Assembly: GCA_021812735.1 (NCBI GenBank)
Contig: JAKAMV010000102.1
Coordinates: forward strand, 1 to 17,916
Source: Chloroflexota bacterium
GTDB lineage: Bacteria > Chloroflexota > Limnocylindria > Limnocylindrales > CSP1-4
DNA: 17,916 nt
Reading direction: 5' to 3'
Shown here piece by piece: positions 1-10,599 of the stretch (the stretch's first letter is position 1; each line of letters starts with the position of its first letter). The notes under the pieces were generated by a model that did not search any database, had not been told where the DNA came from, and worked only from the letters and a program-made list of their open reading frames with translations. The position numbers and the translations under genes are program-made.

Positions 1-1
1 C

Positions 2-601
2 GCCTCGTCGCCGCTCGCACCGGGCGCCGCAGCGACGGCATCGCTGCCAGCTCTTCCAGGGCTGCCTTCGCCGCCGCCCGTGTCGTGGGCGCCCTCCGAC
101 GCCCTCGGCTCGCCTCCGCCGATCTCCGGTGGAGGCGGCAGCGCCTCCCCGTCCGCCGGCGTGGTCGCACAGCGGATCCAGATCGACCGGCTCGGCATCG
201 ACCTGCCGATCATCGAGGGCGACGGGTATGAGGCGCCGATGTACAAGGCCGCCCACTACCCGGGGACCGGCTGGCCCCACGGGGGCGTCAACATCTACAT
301 CTACGCCCACGCCCAGCCGGGCATGTTCCTCGCGCTGTGGGGCGCCCAGGTGGGCGACATCGTGACGTTGCGGCTGGTGGACGGCACCACCGCCCAGTAC
401 CAGGTCACCCAGGTCCTGCCCAAGGTGGCCTGGGACGCCCTCCAGTACGCCGACCCCACGCCGCCGGAGCGGCTCACGCTCCAGACCTCCACCGGCTACA
501 CCGCCACGTCGCCACGGTTCGTCGTGCTCGCGGAGCCGATGGCGAGCGCAAGCGGCGTGCCGAGCGCCTCACCGGGCGCGACCGGGAGCACGGCGCCGTG
601 A
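2..601 (+). CDS. Sortase-fold protein with Ser at the catalytic Cys position (5' partial)
   Basis: The frame is open from the left edge, so the true start lies upstream; GTG at 80 is only an internal candidate. The visible N-part is an Ala/Ser/Pro-rich linker, as expected between a membrane anchor and an extracellular sortase domain. The domain begins at the segment RIQIDRLGIDLPIIEG and ends at PRFVVLAEP, followed by a Ser/Ala/Pro-rich tail. The catalytic His sits in YIYAHAQ (codon 308-310) and the catalytic Arg in SPRF (codon 515-517). The usual TLxTC motif instead reads TLQTS, with Ser codon TCC at 488-490. Known family role: cysteine transpeptidases that attach proteins or pili to the cell wall. 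Without the Cys, transpeptidation is doubtful, so this may be a binding or scaffold protein, or use Ser. It sits directly before the DUF4012 gene. Fold call is fairly sure; function is not. Confidence 0.8.
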   Translation, partial: ASSPLAPGAAATASLPALPGLPSPPPVSWAPSDALGSPPPISGGGGSASPSAGVVAQRIQIDRLGIDLPIIEGDGYEAPMYKAAHYPGTGWPHGGVNIYIYAHAQPGMFLALWGAQVGDIVTLRLVDGTTAQYQVTQVLPKVAWDALQYADPTPPERLTLQTSTGYTATSPRFVVLAEPMASASGVPSASPGATGSTAP

Positions 602-624
602 CGCGGGGCGCAGGCCGAGGGGGC

Positions 625-631
625 AGGGGAG
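625..631 (+). promoter_or_regulatory. Ribosome binding site for the DUF4012 gene
   Basis: The purine-rich AGGGGAG lies 7 nt before GTG 639 and supports that GTG as the start. The 37-nt gap after the sortase-like gene shows no terminator-like hairpin with a T run. Confidence 0.6.
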
Positions 632-638
632 ACTCGGT

Positions 639-2648
639 GTGAGCACCGTGCTCGGCACCGTGCCGGTCCCGTCCACCGGGCAACGGCGCCACCGACACCA
701 TCGCCGCCGTCGGCGGGTCCTGGCGGTCGTCGGGTTCCTCGTCCTGGCCGCAGCGGCGCTCGGGGCGCTTCTCGCCGCCACGCGGTACCTGCCTGCGCTC
801 GACGCGGCCCGAGCCGTCATGGCCGACAGCGACGCGGTCGTCGCCCAGCTCAAGACCGCTGGACTGGGCATCGGCCAGTCCGACGTGGACGCCCTCAACG
901 CCAGGCTCGACGACGCCCGGCGCAACCTCGCCACCTTGGATGAGGTGCTCGCGCACGACCCGCTGGTCGCCCTCGCCCGGGCGCTGCCGCCCACCCGCGA
1001 CGCGGTTGCGGGCGCGGACGGCGTGGCCGCGGCCGGGGACGCGCTGCTGCAGGCGGCCGACCACGCCAGTGCCCTGGCCGGCCGGTTCGTCGCCATCAAG
1101 GAGCAGGCGGCGGTCAGCGCCCAGGGCGCCTCCTCGCTGGCGGAGCTCGTCGCGCTCATGGCCACCAGCCGCGCCGACGTGGCCGCCATCGAGCAGGCGG
1201 TGGACCGCGCCGACGCCCTCCTCGCCGCCACCCCCGCGCACCTGCCCGCGCCCATCGGGGACATCCGCGACCGCCTCCTGGCCAAGGTGGGCCAGTACCG
1301 GCCGACGCTGGCGGAGTTCGCGCAGCTGCAGGGCGTGCTGCCGGACATGCTGGGCTGGAGCGCCCCCAAGCGGTACCTGGTCCTCACCCAGGACCCGGCC
1401 GAGCTCCGTCCCACCGGGGGCTTCATCGGCAGCTTCGGCATCATCGCCTTCGACCAGGGGCGGATCACCGAGCGCCACTTCCAGGACGTGTTCCTGCTGG
1501 ACCTGCCCTGGACGTACCCGTTCGTGGTTCCGCCCGTACCGCTGGAGCGGTACCTGCTGGGACCCAAGCAGCCGTGGCAGCTGGCCGACGCCAACTGGTC
1601 GCCCGACTTCCCGACCAGCGCCCAGGAAGCGGTGGCGCTGTACAGGAACGAGGGCGGCCCGGGCAGCATTGACGGGGTCGTCGCGATCACGACCCAGACG
1701 ATCGACCAGCTGCTCGCCGTGACCGGCCCGGTCACCGTGCCCGGCTACGGGGTGACCATCGCGAGCGGCGAGACCACCCTCAAGGTGCTGCAGAACACCC
1801 GGCGCGCCCAGAACGGCACCACGGCCAACCGCAAGGCCTTCCTGTCGGACTTCGCGGACACGCTGTTCGCCACGCTGTTCGCGATGCCGCCGGGCAAGTG
1901 GCTCGACTTGGCGGCCCACGGCGACGCCATGCGCAACGGCCGGCTCGTGCAGGCGTGGCTCGCCGACCCGGCCGCCGAGGCGGAGGTCGGGCAGCTCGGC
2001 TTCGACGGCGCCGTGCGCGCGGTCCAGGGCGACTACGTGTACCCGGTGGACAGCAACGTGGCGCCCGCGTCCAAGCTCAACGCCGTGACCACCCGGTCGC
2101 TTGACCTCTCGGTCACCATCGACGCTGTGGGCAACGCGGACGACGACCTCGGGATCACCTGGCAGAACGCCATCGAGACGCCCGCCGCCGCGCCGTACCG
2201 CGCACTGCCCGACGTGGGCCAGGCGCGCGAGCTGGGGATGTACTTCCGGCTGCTGGTGCCCGAGCGGAGCCGGATCCAGAAGGTGAGCGGGGGCACGCTG
2301 CAGGCGCTCACCGCCCCCGCGGACGTGGGCGACGAGGCGGGCCGAACGGTGTTCGCCAACTATCTGCGCATCCCGCCCGGCACCGCCCTGCTGCGGTACG
2401 ACTGGATCAGCCCGTACGCCTCGGACCTGGGGCAGGACGGCGTGTTCACCTACTACCTGACCATCCAGAAGCAGCCCGGCCTGCTGCCCGGTCCGGTCTC
2501 CATCACCATCAACCTGCCCGACGGGGCCACCGTGCTGGACCAGAGCGCGGGCCTGACGCTCCACGGGCGCATCCTCAACGCCACGACGACGCTCGACCGC
2601 GACCTCACCGTCGCCGTCCGGTACCGTCTGCCGGGAGCCGCGCCGTGA
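639..2648 (+). CDS. DUF4012 membrane-anchored extracytoplasmic protein
   Basis: 669 aa. After a basic stretch (residues 16-26, mostly Arg/His) comes one transmembrane segment at about 27-47, so the rest should lie outside the membrane. Residues about 55-235 are Ala-rich and helical. The DUF4012 core follows, with its signature AELRPTGGF near residues 254-262 and a beta-rich C-terminal part ending at VRYRLPG. No catalytic function is established for DUF4012. The family is common in polysaccharide loci of Actinomycetota and Chloroflexota, and here it sits between a sortase-like protein and a Wzz/BY-kinase. A role at the surface end of polysaccharide export or attachment is inference from position. 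GTG 639 is chosen because AGGGGAG precedes it and it keeps the membrane anchor. Third positions are almost all G or C. Confidence 0.9.
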   Translation: MSTVLGTVPVPSTGQRRHRHHRRRRRVLAVVGFLVLAAAALGALLAATRYLPALDAARAVMADSDAVVAQLKTAGLGIGQSDVDALNARLDDARRNLATLDEVLAHDPLVALARALPPTRDAVAGADGVAAAGDALLQAADHASALAGRFVAIKEQAAVSAQGASSLAELVALMATSRADVAAIEQAVDRADALLAATPAHLPAPIGDIRDRLLAKVGQYRPTLAEFAQLQGVLPDMLGWSAPKRYLVLTQDPAELRPTGGFIGSFGIIAFDQGRITERHFQDVFLLDLPWTYPFVVPPVPLERYLLGPKQPWQLADANWSPDFPTSAQEAVALYRNEGGPGSIDGVVAITTQTIDQLLAVTGPVTVPGYGVTIASGETTLKVLQNTRRAQNGTTANRKAFLSDFADTLFATLFAMPPGKWLDLAAHGDAMRNGRLVQAWLADPAAEAEVGQLGFDGAVRAVQGDYVYPVDSNVAPASKLNAVTTRSLDLSVTIDAVGNADDDLGITWQNAIETPAAAPYRALPDVGQARELGMYFRLLVPERSRIQKVSGGTLQALTAPADVGDEAGRTVFANYLRIPPGTALLRYDWISPYASDLGQDGVFTYYLTIQKQPGLLPGPVSITINLPDGATVLDQSAGLTLHGRILNATTTLDRDLTVAVRYRLPGAAP

Positions 2649-2715
2649 CCCCTCGCCAGTCCCGTCAGCCCCCGCCCGCCGCAGCCCGGTGCCTCGCGCC
2701 CGCGCCCACCAGCAT

Positions 2716-2720
2716 GGAGG
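2716..2720 (+). promoter_or_regulatory. GGAGG ribosome binding site deciding the BY-kinase start
   Basis: GGAGG lies 10 nt before ATG 2731. It favours this start over an in-frame ATG at 2689, which would add a 14-residue Arg/His/Pro leader and break the usual Wzz N-terminus. The 82-nt gap 2649-2730 is C-rich; I see no clear promoter or terminator in it. Confidence 0.65.
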
Positions 2721-2730
2721 TTCACCGCTA

Positions 2731-4356
2731 ATGGACACCCGACGGAGTCTCGGCGTCCTGCGCCGGTGGGCGTGGCTCCTGATCGCCGCGGTCCTGCTGG
2801 CCGGCGGAGCGGCGTTCCTGGTCAGCTCCGCCCTGCCCAAGACCTACGAGGCGAGCGTGACGCTCATGGTGGGCCAGTCCCTCCAGGCCACCAGCCCGGA
2901 CTACAACGGGCTGCTCGCCAGCGCGCGGCTGTCGCAGACGTACGCGAACCTGGTGGACACCGAGCCGCTGCTCGCCAAGGTCATCGACCGCGAGCAGCTC
3001 AACATGACCACCGACCAGCTGGGCAAGGCGGTCAAGGCGGATGCGCCGTCGGACAGCAGCATGCTCACGATCACCGTGGACGACCCCGACCCGGCGCGCG
3101 TGGCCGCCATCGCCAACACCATCGCCGACGAGCTCATCGCCGAGTCGCCCGCGGTGAACGGGCGGAACTCGACGGTCCAGTCGTTCGTGGACAGCGACCT
3201 CGCCTCGGTCCAGCAGCAGATCGAGGACGCCCAGACCGAGGCCCAGCGCCTGTCGGCCCTGCAGGCCCCCGCGGCCGCCGACCAGGCCCGGCTCCAGACC
3301 CTGCAGGCGCAGCTGGTCAGCCTCCACAACACCTACAGCACGCTGCTCCAGTTCAGCTCCACCAGCGGCACCAGCCTGCTCACCGTGGTCAACCCGGCAG
3401 TGCAGCCCACCGCGCCGTCCAGCCCTCGCGTGCTGCTCAACACCGCCCTGGCGGCCATGGTGGGCCTGCTGCTCGCCGTGGGCGCCGCGTTCCTGATCGA
3501 GTACCTGGACGACACGCTCAAGAGCGCCGACGACGTAGAGGCCGCGGTGGACCTGCCCACGCTGGGCGCGATCATCCGGATGAAGGGCGACGACAAGCGC
3601 GCCCCGATGTACCGGCTGGCCGCCATCCTGTACCCGCGGTCGCCGGCCGCCGAGGGGTACCGCACGCTGCGCACCAACATCGAGTTCGCGTCCCTGGACG
3701 CACCGGTCCGGACCATCCTGGTGACGTCCGCCATCCCGGGCGAGGGCAAGACCACCACCGCCGCGAACCTCGCCGCGGTGTTCGCCCAGGCGGGCCAGTC
3801 CGCGATCCTGGTGGACTGCGACCTGCGCAAGCCCGGCGTCCACCAGATCTTCGGCCTGCAGAACTCGGTGGGCCTCTCGACGCTGCTCCGCAACGAGGGC
3901 ATGGCCGTCGACGAGGTGGCCCAGGCCACGGAGCAGGAGCACCTGCGGGTGGTGACCACGGGTCAGCTCCCGCCGAACCCGGCCGAGCTCATCCGCTCGG
4001 GCCGCATGCGGGCCACCCTCGCCCTGCTCGCGGCCAGCGCGGACTTCGTGGTCGTGGACAGTCCGCCGCTCCAGGCCGTCACGGACGCCGCCATCCTGTC
4101 CTCGCTCGTGGACGGGACCGTGCTCGTGGTGGACGCCGGGCGGACCCGCAGCGGCGCCGTCCGGAGCGGTCGCGAGGCGCTGGCCAAGGTGGGCGCCCGG
4201 GTCCTGGGCGTGACGCTCAACCGGCTGACCGAGTCGATGTCCGGCGACTACTACTACTACGACTACTACGGCGGCTACGGGGCGGACGGCAAGGACCAGG
4301 ACGGCAAGACGGGGCGCGGCGAGGCGGCCCCCGCGGCGAAGGCCGAGCGGGCGTGA
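2731..4356 (+). CDS. Wzz-domain polysaccharide co-polymerase / BY-family tyrosine autokinase
   Basis: 541 aa, the one-polypeptide Wzc-like layout. The Wzz domain has transmembrane helices at about 13-32 and 234-256, an extracytoplasmic part with a likely coiled coil at about 155-212, and the Pro motif PTAPSSP just before the second helix. The kinase follows: Walker A PGEGKTT (336-342), Walker A' [11 protein letters not shown] (359-369), Walker B FVVVDSPP (439-446). The C-tail has seven tyrosines between 507 and 516, the expected autophosphorylation cluster. Known family role: chain-length control and export through cyclic tyrosine phosphorylation at the inner face of the membrane. No Wza-type partner or PHP/low-molecular-weight phosphatase is visible here. 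The stop overlaps the next start by 4 nt (GTGA). Actinobacterial and Chloroflexota proteins commonly have this size. Confidence 0.93.
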   Translation: MDTRRSLGVLRRWAWLLIAAVLLAGGAAFLVSSALPKTYEASVTLMVGQSLQATSPDYNGLLASARLSQTYANLVDTEPLLAKVIDREQLNMTTDQLGKAVKADAPSDSSMLTITVDDPDPARVAAIANTIADELIAESPAVNGRNSTVQSFVDSDLASVQQQIEDAQTEAQRLSALQAPAAADQARLQTLQAQLVSLHNTYSTLLQFSSTSGTSLLTVVNPAVQPTAPSSPRVLLNTALAAMVGLLLAVGAAFLIEYLDDTLKSADDVEAAVDLPTLGAIIRMKGDDKRAPMYRLAAILYPRSPAAEGYRTLRTNIEFASLDAPVRTILVTSAIPGEGKTTTAANLAAVFAQAGQSAILVDCDLRKPGVHQIFGLQNSVGLSTLLRNEGMAVDEVAQATEQEHLRVVTTGQLPPNPAELIRSGRMRATLALLAASADFVVVDSPPLQAVTDAAILSSLVDGTVLVVDAGRTRSGAVRSGREALAKVGARVLGVTLNRLTESMSGDYYYYDYYGGYGADGKDQDGKTGRGEAAPAAKAERA

Positions 4357-5624
4357 CAGCGGCGGGGGCGGGCGGCCGCCGGGTCCTGCTGGTCGGCATC
4401 AACTACCGGCCGGAGCTCACCGCGGTGGGGCCCTACACGGCGGGGCTGGCCGAGCACCTGGCGCGGCGTGGCGACGAGGTGACCGTGGTCACGGGGCTGC
4501 CGCACTACCCTGCGTGGCGCATCGCCCCCGGCACACCGCGCCGACTGTGGAGCCGCACCCAGCTCGAGGGCGTGACGGTGGTGCGCTCCGCCCACTACGT
4601 GCCCGCCCGGCAGTCCGCGGTCCGCCGGGCCGCCTACGAGGGCACCTTCGGGCTCACCGGCCTCGTCGCCGGCCTGGCCCTGCCCGCTCCGGACGCGGTG
4701 GTGGGCGTGGTGCCCAGCCTCTCGGGCGGGGTGCTCGCCCGGGTGCTCGCCGCGCGGTTCGGCCGCCCGTACGGCCTGCTGTTCCAGGACCTGATGGGCC
4801 CGGCGGCGTCGGAGTCCGGCGTGCCCGGCGGCGGGGCCGTCGCTCGCGCCGTGGGCGCCGTCGAGCGCTGGGCGGTGGACGGCGCGAGCGCGGTGGCGGT
4901 GGTGGCCACGGCGTTCATCCCCTACCTGCGGCGAGCGGGCATCCCGGAGCGGCGGATCCACCACGTCCCCAACTGGAGCCGGGCACTCGCGCCGACCCTG
5001 GCGGCGGACGAGGTGCGGGCCCGCTTCGGCTGGACCGACGGGCGCCAGGTGGTGCTCCACGCCGGCAACATCGGCTTCAAGCAGGGCCTCGAGCAGGTGG
5101 TGGGCGCGGCCCGACGGGCCGCCGCGAGCGGCGAACCGGTGCGCTTCGTGCTGTCTGGGGGCGGCAACCGGGCGGAGGCGGTCCGCGAGCTGGCGGCGGG
5201 CCTGCCGAACGTGGACTTCCTGGGCGTCCAGCCGGACGGGGTGCACGCCAGCCTCATGGCGGCCGCCGACGTCCTGCTGCTCTCGGAGCGGGCCACCCAG
5301 CTGGACATGTCGCTGCCGAGCAAGCTCACCTCCTACTTCGCGAGCGGCCGGCCGATCCTGGCGGCCGTGCCGCCGGGCGGGCCAACGGCGGGGGAGGTGG
5401 CGCGGTCCGGAGCCGGCCTGGCGGTCCCGGCAGGGGACGGGGACGGCCTGCTCGCCGCGCTGCGCACGCTGCGGGAGGACCTCCGCCTGGCGGCGCGGCT
5501 CGGGGCCAACGGCACCGCGTATGCGGTCGGCACAACCTCGGCCGCGACGTGCCTCGAGCGGGCGGCGGCGTTCGTGGACGCCGTGGCGGGCGCGGACCGG
5601 ACGCCGATGGAGGCCGCGGCATGA
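4353..5624 (+). CDS. WcaI-like GT4 glycosyltransferase
   Basis: 423 aa from GTG 4353, which overlaps the kinase stop (GTGA). The frame stays open far upstream, but only as an out-of-frame shadow of the kinase gene. The N-terminal GT-B half has the WcaI-type pattern [18 protein letters not shown] (residues about 12-29) and [10 protein letters not shown]. The C-terminal nucleotide-sugar half contains [14 protein letters not shown], a Gly-rich LSGGGNR, and [16 protein letters not shown]. It is a cytoplasmic, membrane-associated transferase that should add a sugar to the lipid-linked repeat unit. WcaI in colanic acid synthesis is placed next to fucose-precursor genes, and here gmd follows with a 4-nt overlap, so fucose or mannose transfer is a guess. 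A 40-codon sample had 39 codons ending in G or C, typical of the 5' part of this window. Confidence 0.88.
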   Translation: MTAAGAGGRRVLLVGINYRPELTAVGPYTAGLAEHLARRGDEVTVVTGLPHYPAWRIAPGTPRRLWSRTQLEGVTVVRSAHYVPARQSAVRRAAYEGTFGLTGLVAGLALPAPDAVVGVVPSLSGGVLARVLAARFGRPYGLLFQDLMGPAASESGVPGGGAVARAVGAVERWAVDGASAVAVVATAFIPYLRRAGIPERRIHHVPNWSRALAPTLAADEVRARFGWTDGRQVVLHAGNIGFKQGLEQVVGAARRAAASGEPVRFVLSGGGNRAEAVRELAAGLPNVDFLGVQPDGVHASLMAAADVLLLSERATQLDMSLPSKLTSYFASGRPILAAVPPGGPTAGEVARSGAGLAVPAGDGDGLLAALRTLREDLRLAARLGANGTAYAVGTTSAATCLERAAAFVDAVAGADRTPMEAAA

Positions 5625-6630
5625 GTACGCCCGACGGGCGCAAGGTCGCCCTGGTCACCGGCATCACGGGCCAGGACGGCTCGTACCTGGCCGAGCTCCT
5701 GCTGGACAAGGGCTACGAAGTCCACGGCCTGATCCGACGCAGCAGCTCGTTCAACACGGGCCGGATCGACCATCTCTATCGCGATCCGCACGAGGCGCAG
5801 ACGCGGCTCTTGCTCCACTACGCGGACCTCACCGACTCCTCCAGCCTCATTGGCCACCTCCACCGGATCAAGCCGGCCGAGGTCTACAACCTGGGCGCCC
5901 AGAGCCACGTCAAGGTCAGCTTCGAGATGCCCGAGTTCACCGCCGAGACGGCGGGGATGGGGACCCTCCGGATGCTCGAGGCGGTCCGCACGGCGGATTG
6001 GCCGATCCGCTTCTACCAGGCCGGCAGCTCCGAGATGTACGGCAGGGTCCTGGAGTCACCCCAGCGGGAGACGACCCCCTTCAACCCGCGCAGCCCGTAC
6101 GGGATCGCCAAAGTCTTCGCCCATTTCGTGGTCGTGGACTACCGCGAGGCCTACGGGCTCCACGCCTCCAACGGGATCCTGTTCAACCACGAGAGCCCCC
6201 GCCGCGGCGGCACGTTCGTGACCCGCAAGGTGACCCAGGGCGTGGCCGCCATCCTCAAGGGCGAGCAGACGCACCTGTACCTGGGCAACCTCGAGGCCAG
6301 GCGCGACTGGGGGTACGCCAAGGAGTACGTGGAGGCGATGTGGCTCATGCTCCAGCAGCCGGAGCCCGACGACTACGTCATCGCAACGGGCGAGATGCAC
6401 TCCGTGCGCGAGCTGTGCCAGGTGGCCTTCGCGCTGGTGGACCTGGACTGGGAGCGATACGTTCGCGTCGATGAGCGCTACTTCCGCCCCACGGAGGTGG
6501 AGGAGCTCCGCGGCGACGCCTCGAAGGCGAAGCGCGTGCTTGCGTGGGAGGCCCGCACGACATTCCGGGATCTCGTCCGCCTGATGCTGGAACACGACCT
6601 GGCAGACGCGGGCGTTGGAGTGGAGCTAAC

Positions 6631-6634
<4 letters not shown>
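5621..6634 (+). CDS. gmd: GDP-mannose 4,6-dehydratase
   Basis: 337 aa, normal family length; ATG 5621 overlaps the previous stop (ATGA). It converts GDP-D-mannose to GDP-4-dehydro-6-deoxy-D-mannose, using bound NADP(H). The nucleotide-binding fingerprint [13 protein letters not shown] is at residues 13-25, followed by the hallmark [13 protein letters not shown] (38-49), the active-site segment AGSSEMYG (134-141, Glu138), the YxxxK pair Tyr160/Lys164, and [15 protein letters not shown]. The usual S-T-S-E of many family members reads G-S-S-E here, a conservative change. Two genes later lies a GDP-fucose synthase-like reductase that would use its product. No GDP-mannose-forming genes are in the window, so GDP-mannose must come from elsewhere. 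Confidence 0.95.
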
Positions 6635-9813
<3,179 letters not shown>

Positions 9814-9817
<4 letters not shown>

Positions 9818-9966
9818 GCGGCGAGAGACCCAACGCCGGCATGGACCTGCCGGTTGGAAAGCTGATCCGGGCACTTGCGCGCCTCAGCGTCGTGAGGCTC
9901 AGCGCGGCCGCAATGGGAGCACGGCTCCATGCGCTCACTGATCGCGGCAGTCGGTCCGTCCGATGA
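9814..9966 (+). CDS. Possible 50-aa mini-gene, function unknown
   Basis: An in-frame reading from GTG 9814 to TGA 9964-9966. It overlaps the flippase stop by 4 nt (GTGA), like most genes here, and has AAGG at 9802-9805, 8 nt upstream. Its stop also overlaps an ATG (ATGA, 9963). The peptide is basic, with a likely amphipathic helix around residues 10-37 (segment MDLPVGKLIRALARLSVV) and an Arg/Ser-rich end. By hand its codon-position GC is about 74/58/74%, a coding-like dip at the second position. I recognise no family. It fills a gap of about 180 bases that is otherwise unexplained in a cluster with almost no gaps. It could instead be an untranslated spacer, or a remnant left by gene exchange. 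Confidence 0.4.
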
Positions 9967-9984
9967 TGGGCAGTACGCGGGCCG

Positions 9985-9991
9985 AAGGAGG
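9985..9991 (+). promoter_or_regulatory. AAGGAGG ribosome binding site favouring TTG 10002
   Basis: This is the strongest Shine-Dalgarno match I saw in the window, 10 nt before an in-frame TTG at 10002. No comparable site precedes the in-frame ATGs at 9963 and 9966, so the acetyltransferase probably starts at TTG. Confidence 0.55.
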
Positions 9992-10001
9992 CGACCGCAA
10001 C

Positions 10002-10550
10002 TTGAGTGTCCGTCGGTTTCGTGCCGCCTACAGACGCGATGTGGCGCGCTTTCTGGGCATCAGCCGAATGCCGCCCCTCGGGCGCTTCCTGTGGGTCGCC
10101 ATAACGCAGCCCGGCATCCAAGCCATGACCATCTATCGCACGCAGGCGGCAATCGAGGCGACGAAGTCTCGGCGTCTGGCGTGGCTGCTGTACCGGTTGA
10201 ATCTTCTCGTGACTGGAGCTGAGTTCGGTCCCGGGTGCGTCGCAGGTCCGGGACTCGTGATGCACCACCCGGTCGGCGTGATCGTTGGCAGTGACGTCAC
10301 CTTGGGCCGGGACTGCACGCTTCTATCTCGCGTCACGCTGGGTACTCGAAGCGTCACCTCAGAGGGCGCAGGTGTGCCTATGCCTAGGGTAGGTGACCGC
10401 GTGGTGATAGGCACTGGCGCCGTTGTCATCGGGGGAGTCCATATTGGCGATGGTGCGCGTATCGGCGCAAACGCTGTCGTGCTACGCGATGTGCCGCCCG
10501 GCATGGCCGCCGTTGGGGTTCCGGCGCGGAATGTCGCCTCGCCACAATGA
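10002..10550 (+). CDS. CysE/SatA-like left-handed beta-helix O-acetyltransferase
   Basis: 182 aa from TTG 10002; ATG 9963 or 9966 would add 12-13 residues that look unlike the family. The helical N-part (1-70) has RAAYRRDVARFLG, followed by hexapeptide repeats (about 75-165) typical of the serine acetyltransferase LbH fold. GPGLVMHHPVGVIVG (82-96) carries the catalytic-type His89. The second conserved His of CysE (GDRHPKI) is missing; the aligned stretch reads MPRV, with Met127. In true serine acetyltransferases that His contacts serine, so this enzyme more likely acetylates a sugar hydroxyl of the repeat unit, which fits its location between the flippase and a glycosyltransferase. Acetyl-CoA as donor is family knowledge. 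Cytoplasmic, probably trimeric. Confidence 0.82.
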   Translation: MSVRRFRAAYRRDVARFLGISRMPPLGRFLWVAITQPGIQAMTIYRTQAAIEATKSRRLAWLLYRLNLLVTGAEFGPGCVAGPGLVMHHPVGVIVGSDVTLGRDCTLLSRVTLGTRSVTSEGAGVPMPRVGDRVVIGTGAVVIGGVHIGDGARIGANAVVLRDVPPGMAAVGVPARNVASPQ

Positions 10551-10599
10551 GACTGTTCGGTTCACGCATTCTCCGGCAACGACCGACGGGCTGATCACA

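Noticed and set aside
2649..2730. Terminator or promoter in the C-rich gap
   Set aside because: No hairpin with a T run and no convincing -35/-10 pair; only the GGAGG site is supported.
474..2840. Long open frame on the minus strand (788 codons)
   Set aside because: It lies opposite the DUF4012 and sortase-like genes; it reads as Arg/Gly/Val/Asp-rich sequence without domains, the usual antisense shadow of GC-rich genes.
2728..3942. Minus-strand open frame opposite the BY-kinase
   Set aside because: Low-complexity, His/Gly/Arg-rich, no motif; the kinase on the other strand has all expected motifs.
4240..4275. TAC-rich repeat as a microsatellite
   Set aside because: It encodes the tyrosine cluster of the kinase tail and is explained by protein function.
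2766..4352. Plus-strand open frame continuing into the WcaI-like gene
   Set aside because: This part is an out-of-frame reading of the BY-kinase; the transferase begins at GTG 4353, where family similarity starts.
9963..10001. ATG 9963/9966 as the acetyltransferase start
   Set aside because: Possible, but no ribosome binding site precedes them, while AAGGAGG precedes TTG 10002; listed as alternative only.
10547..10594. 15-codon frame as a separate gene
   Set aside because: Too short and without recognisable features; kept only as a possible leader in the findings.
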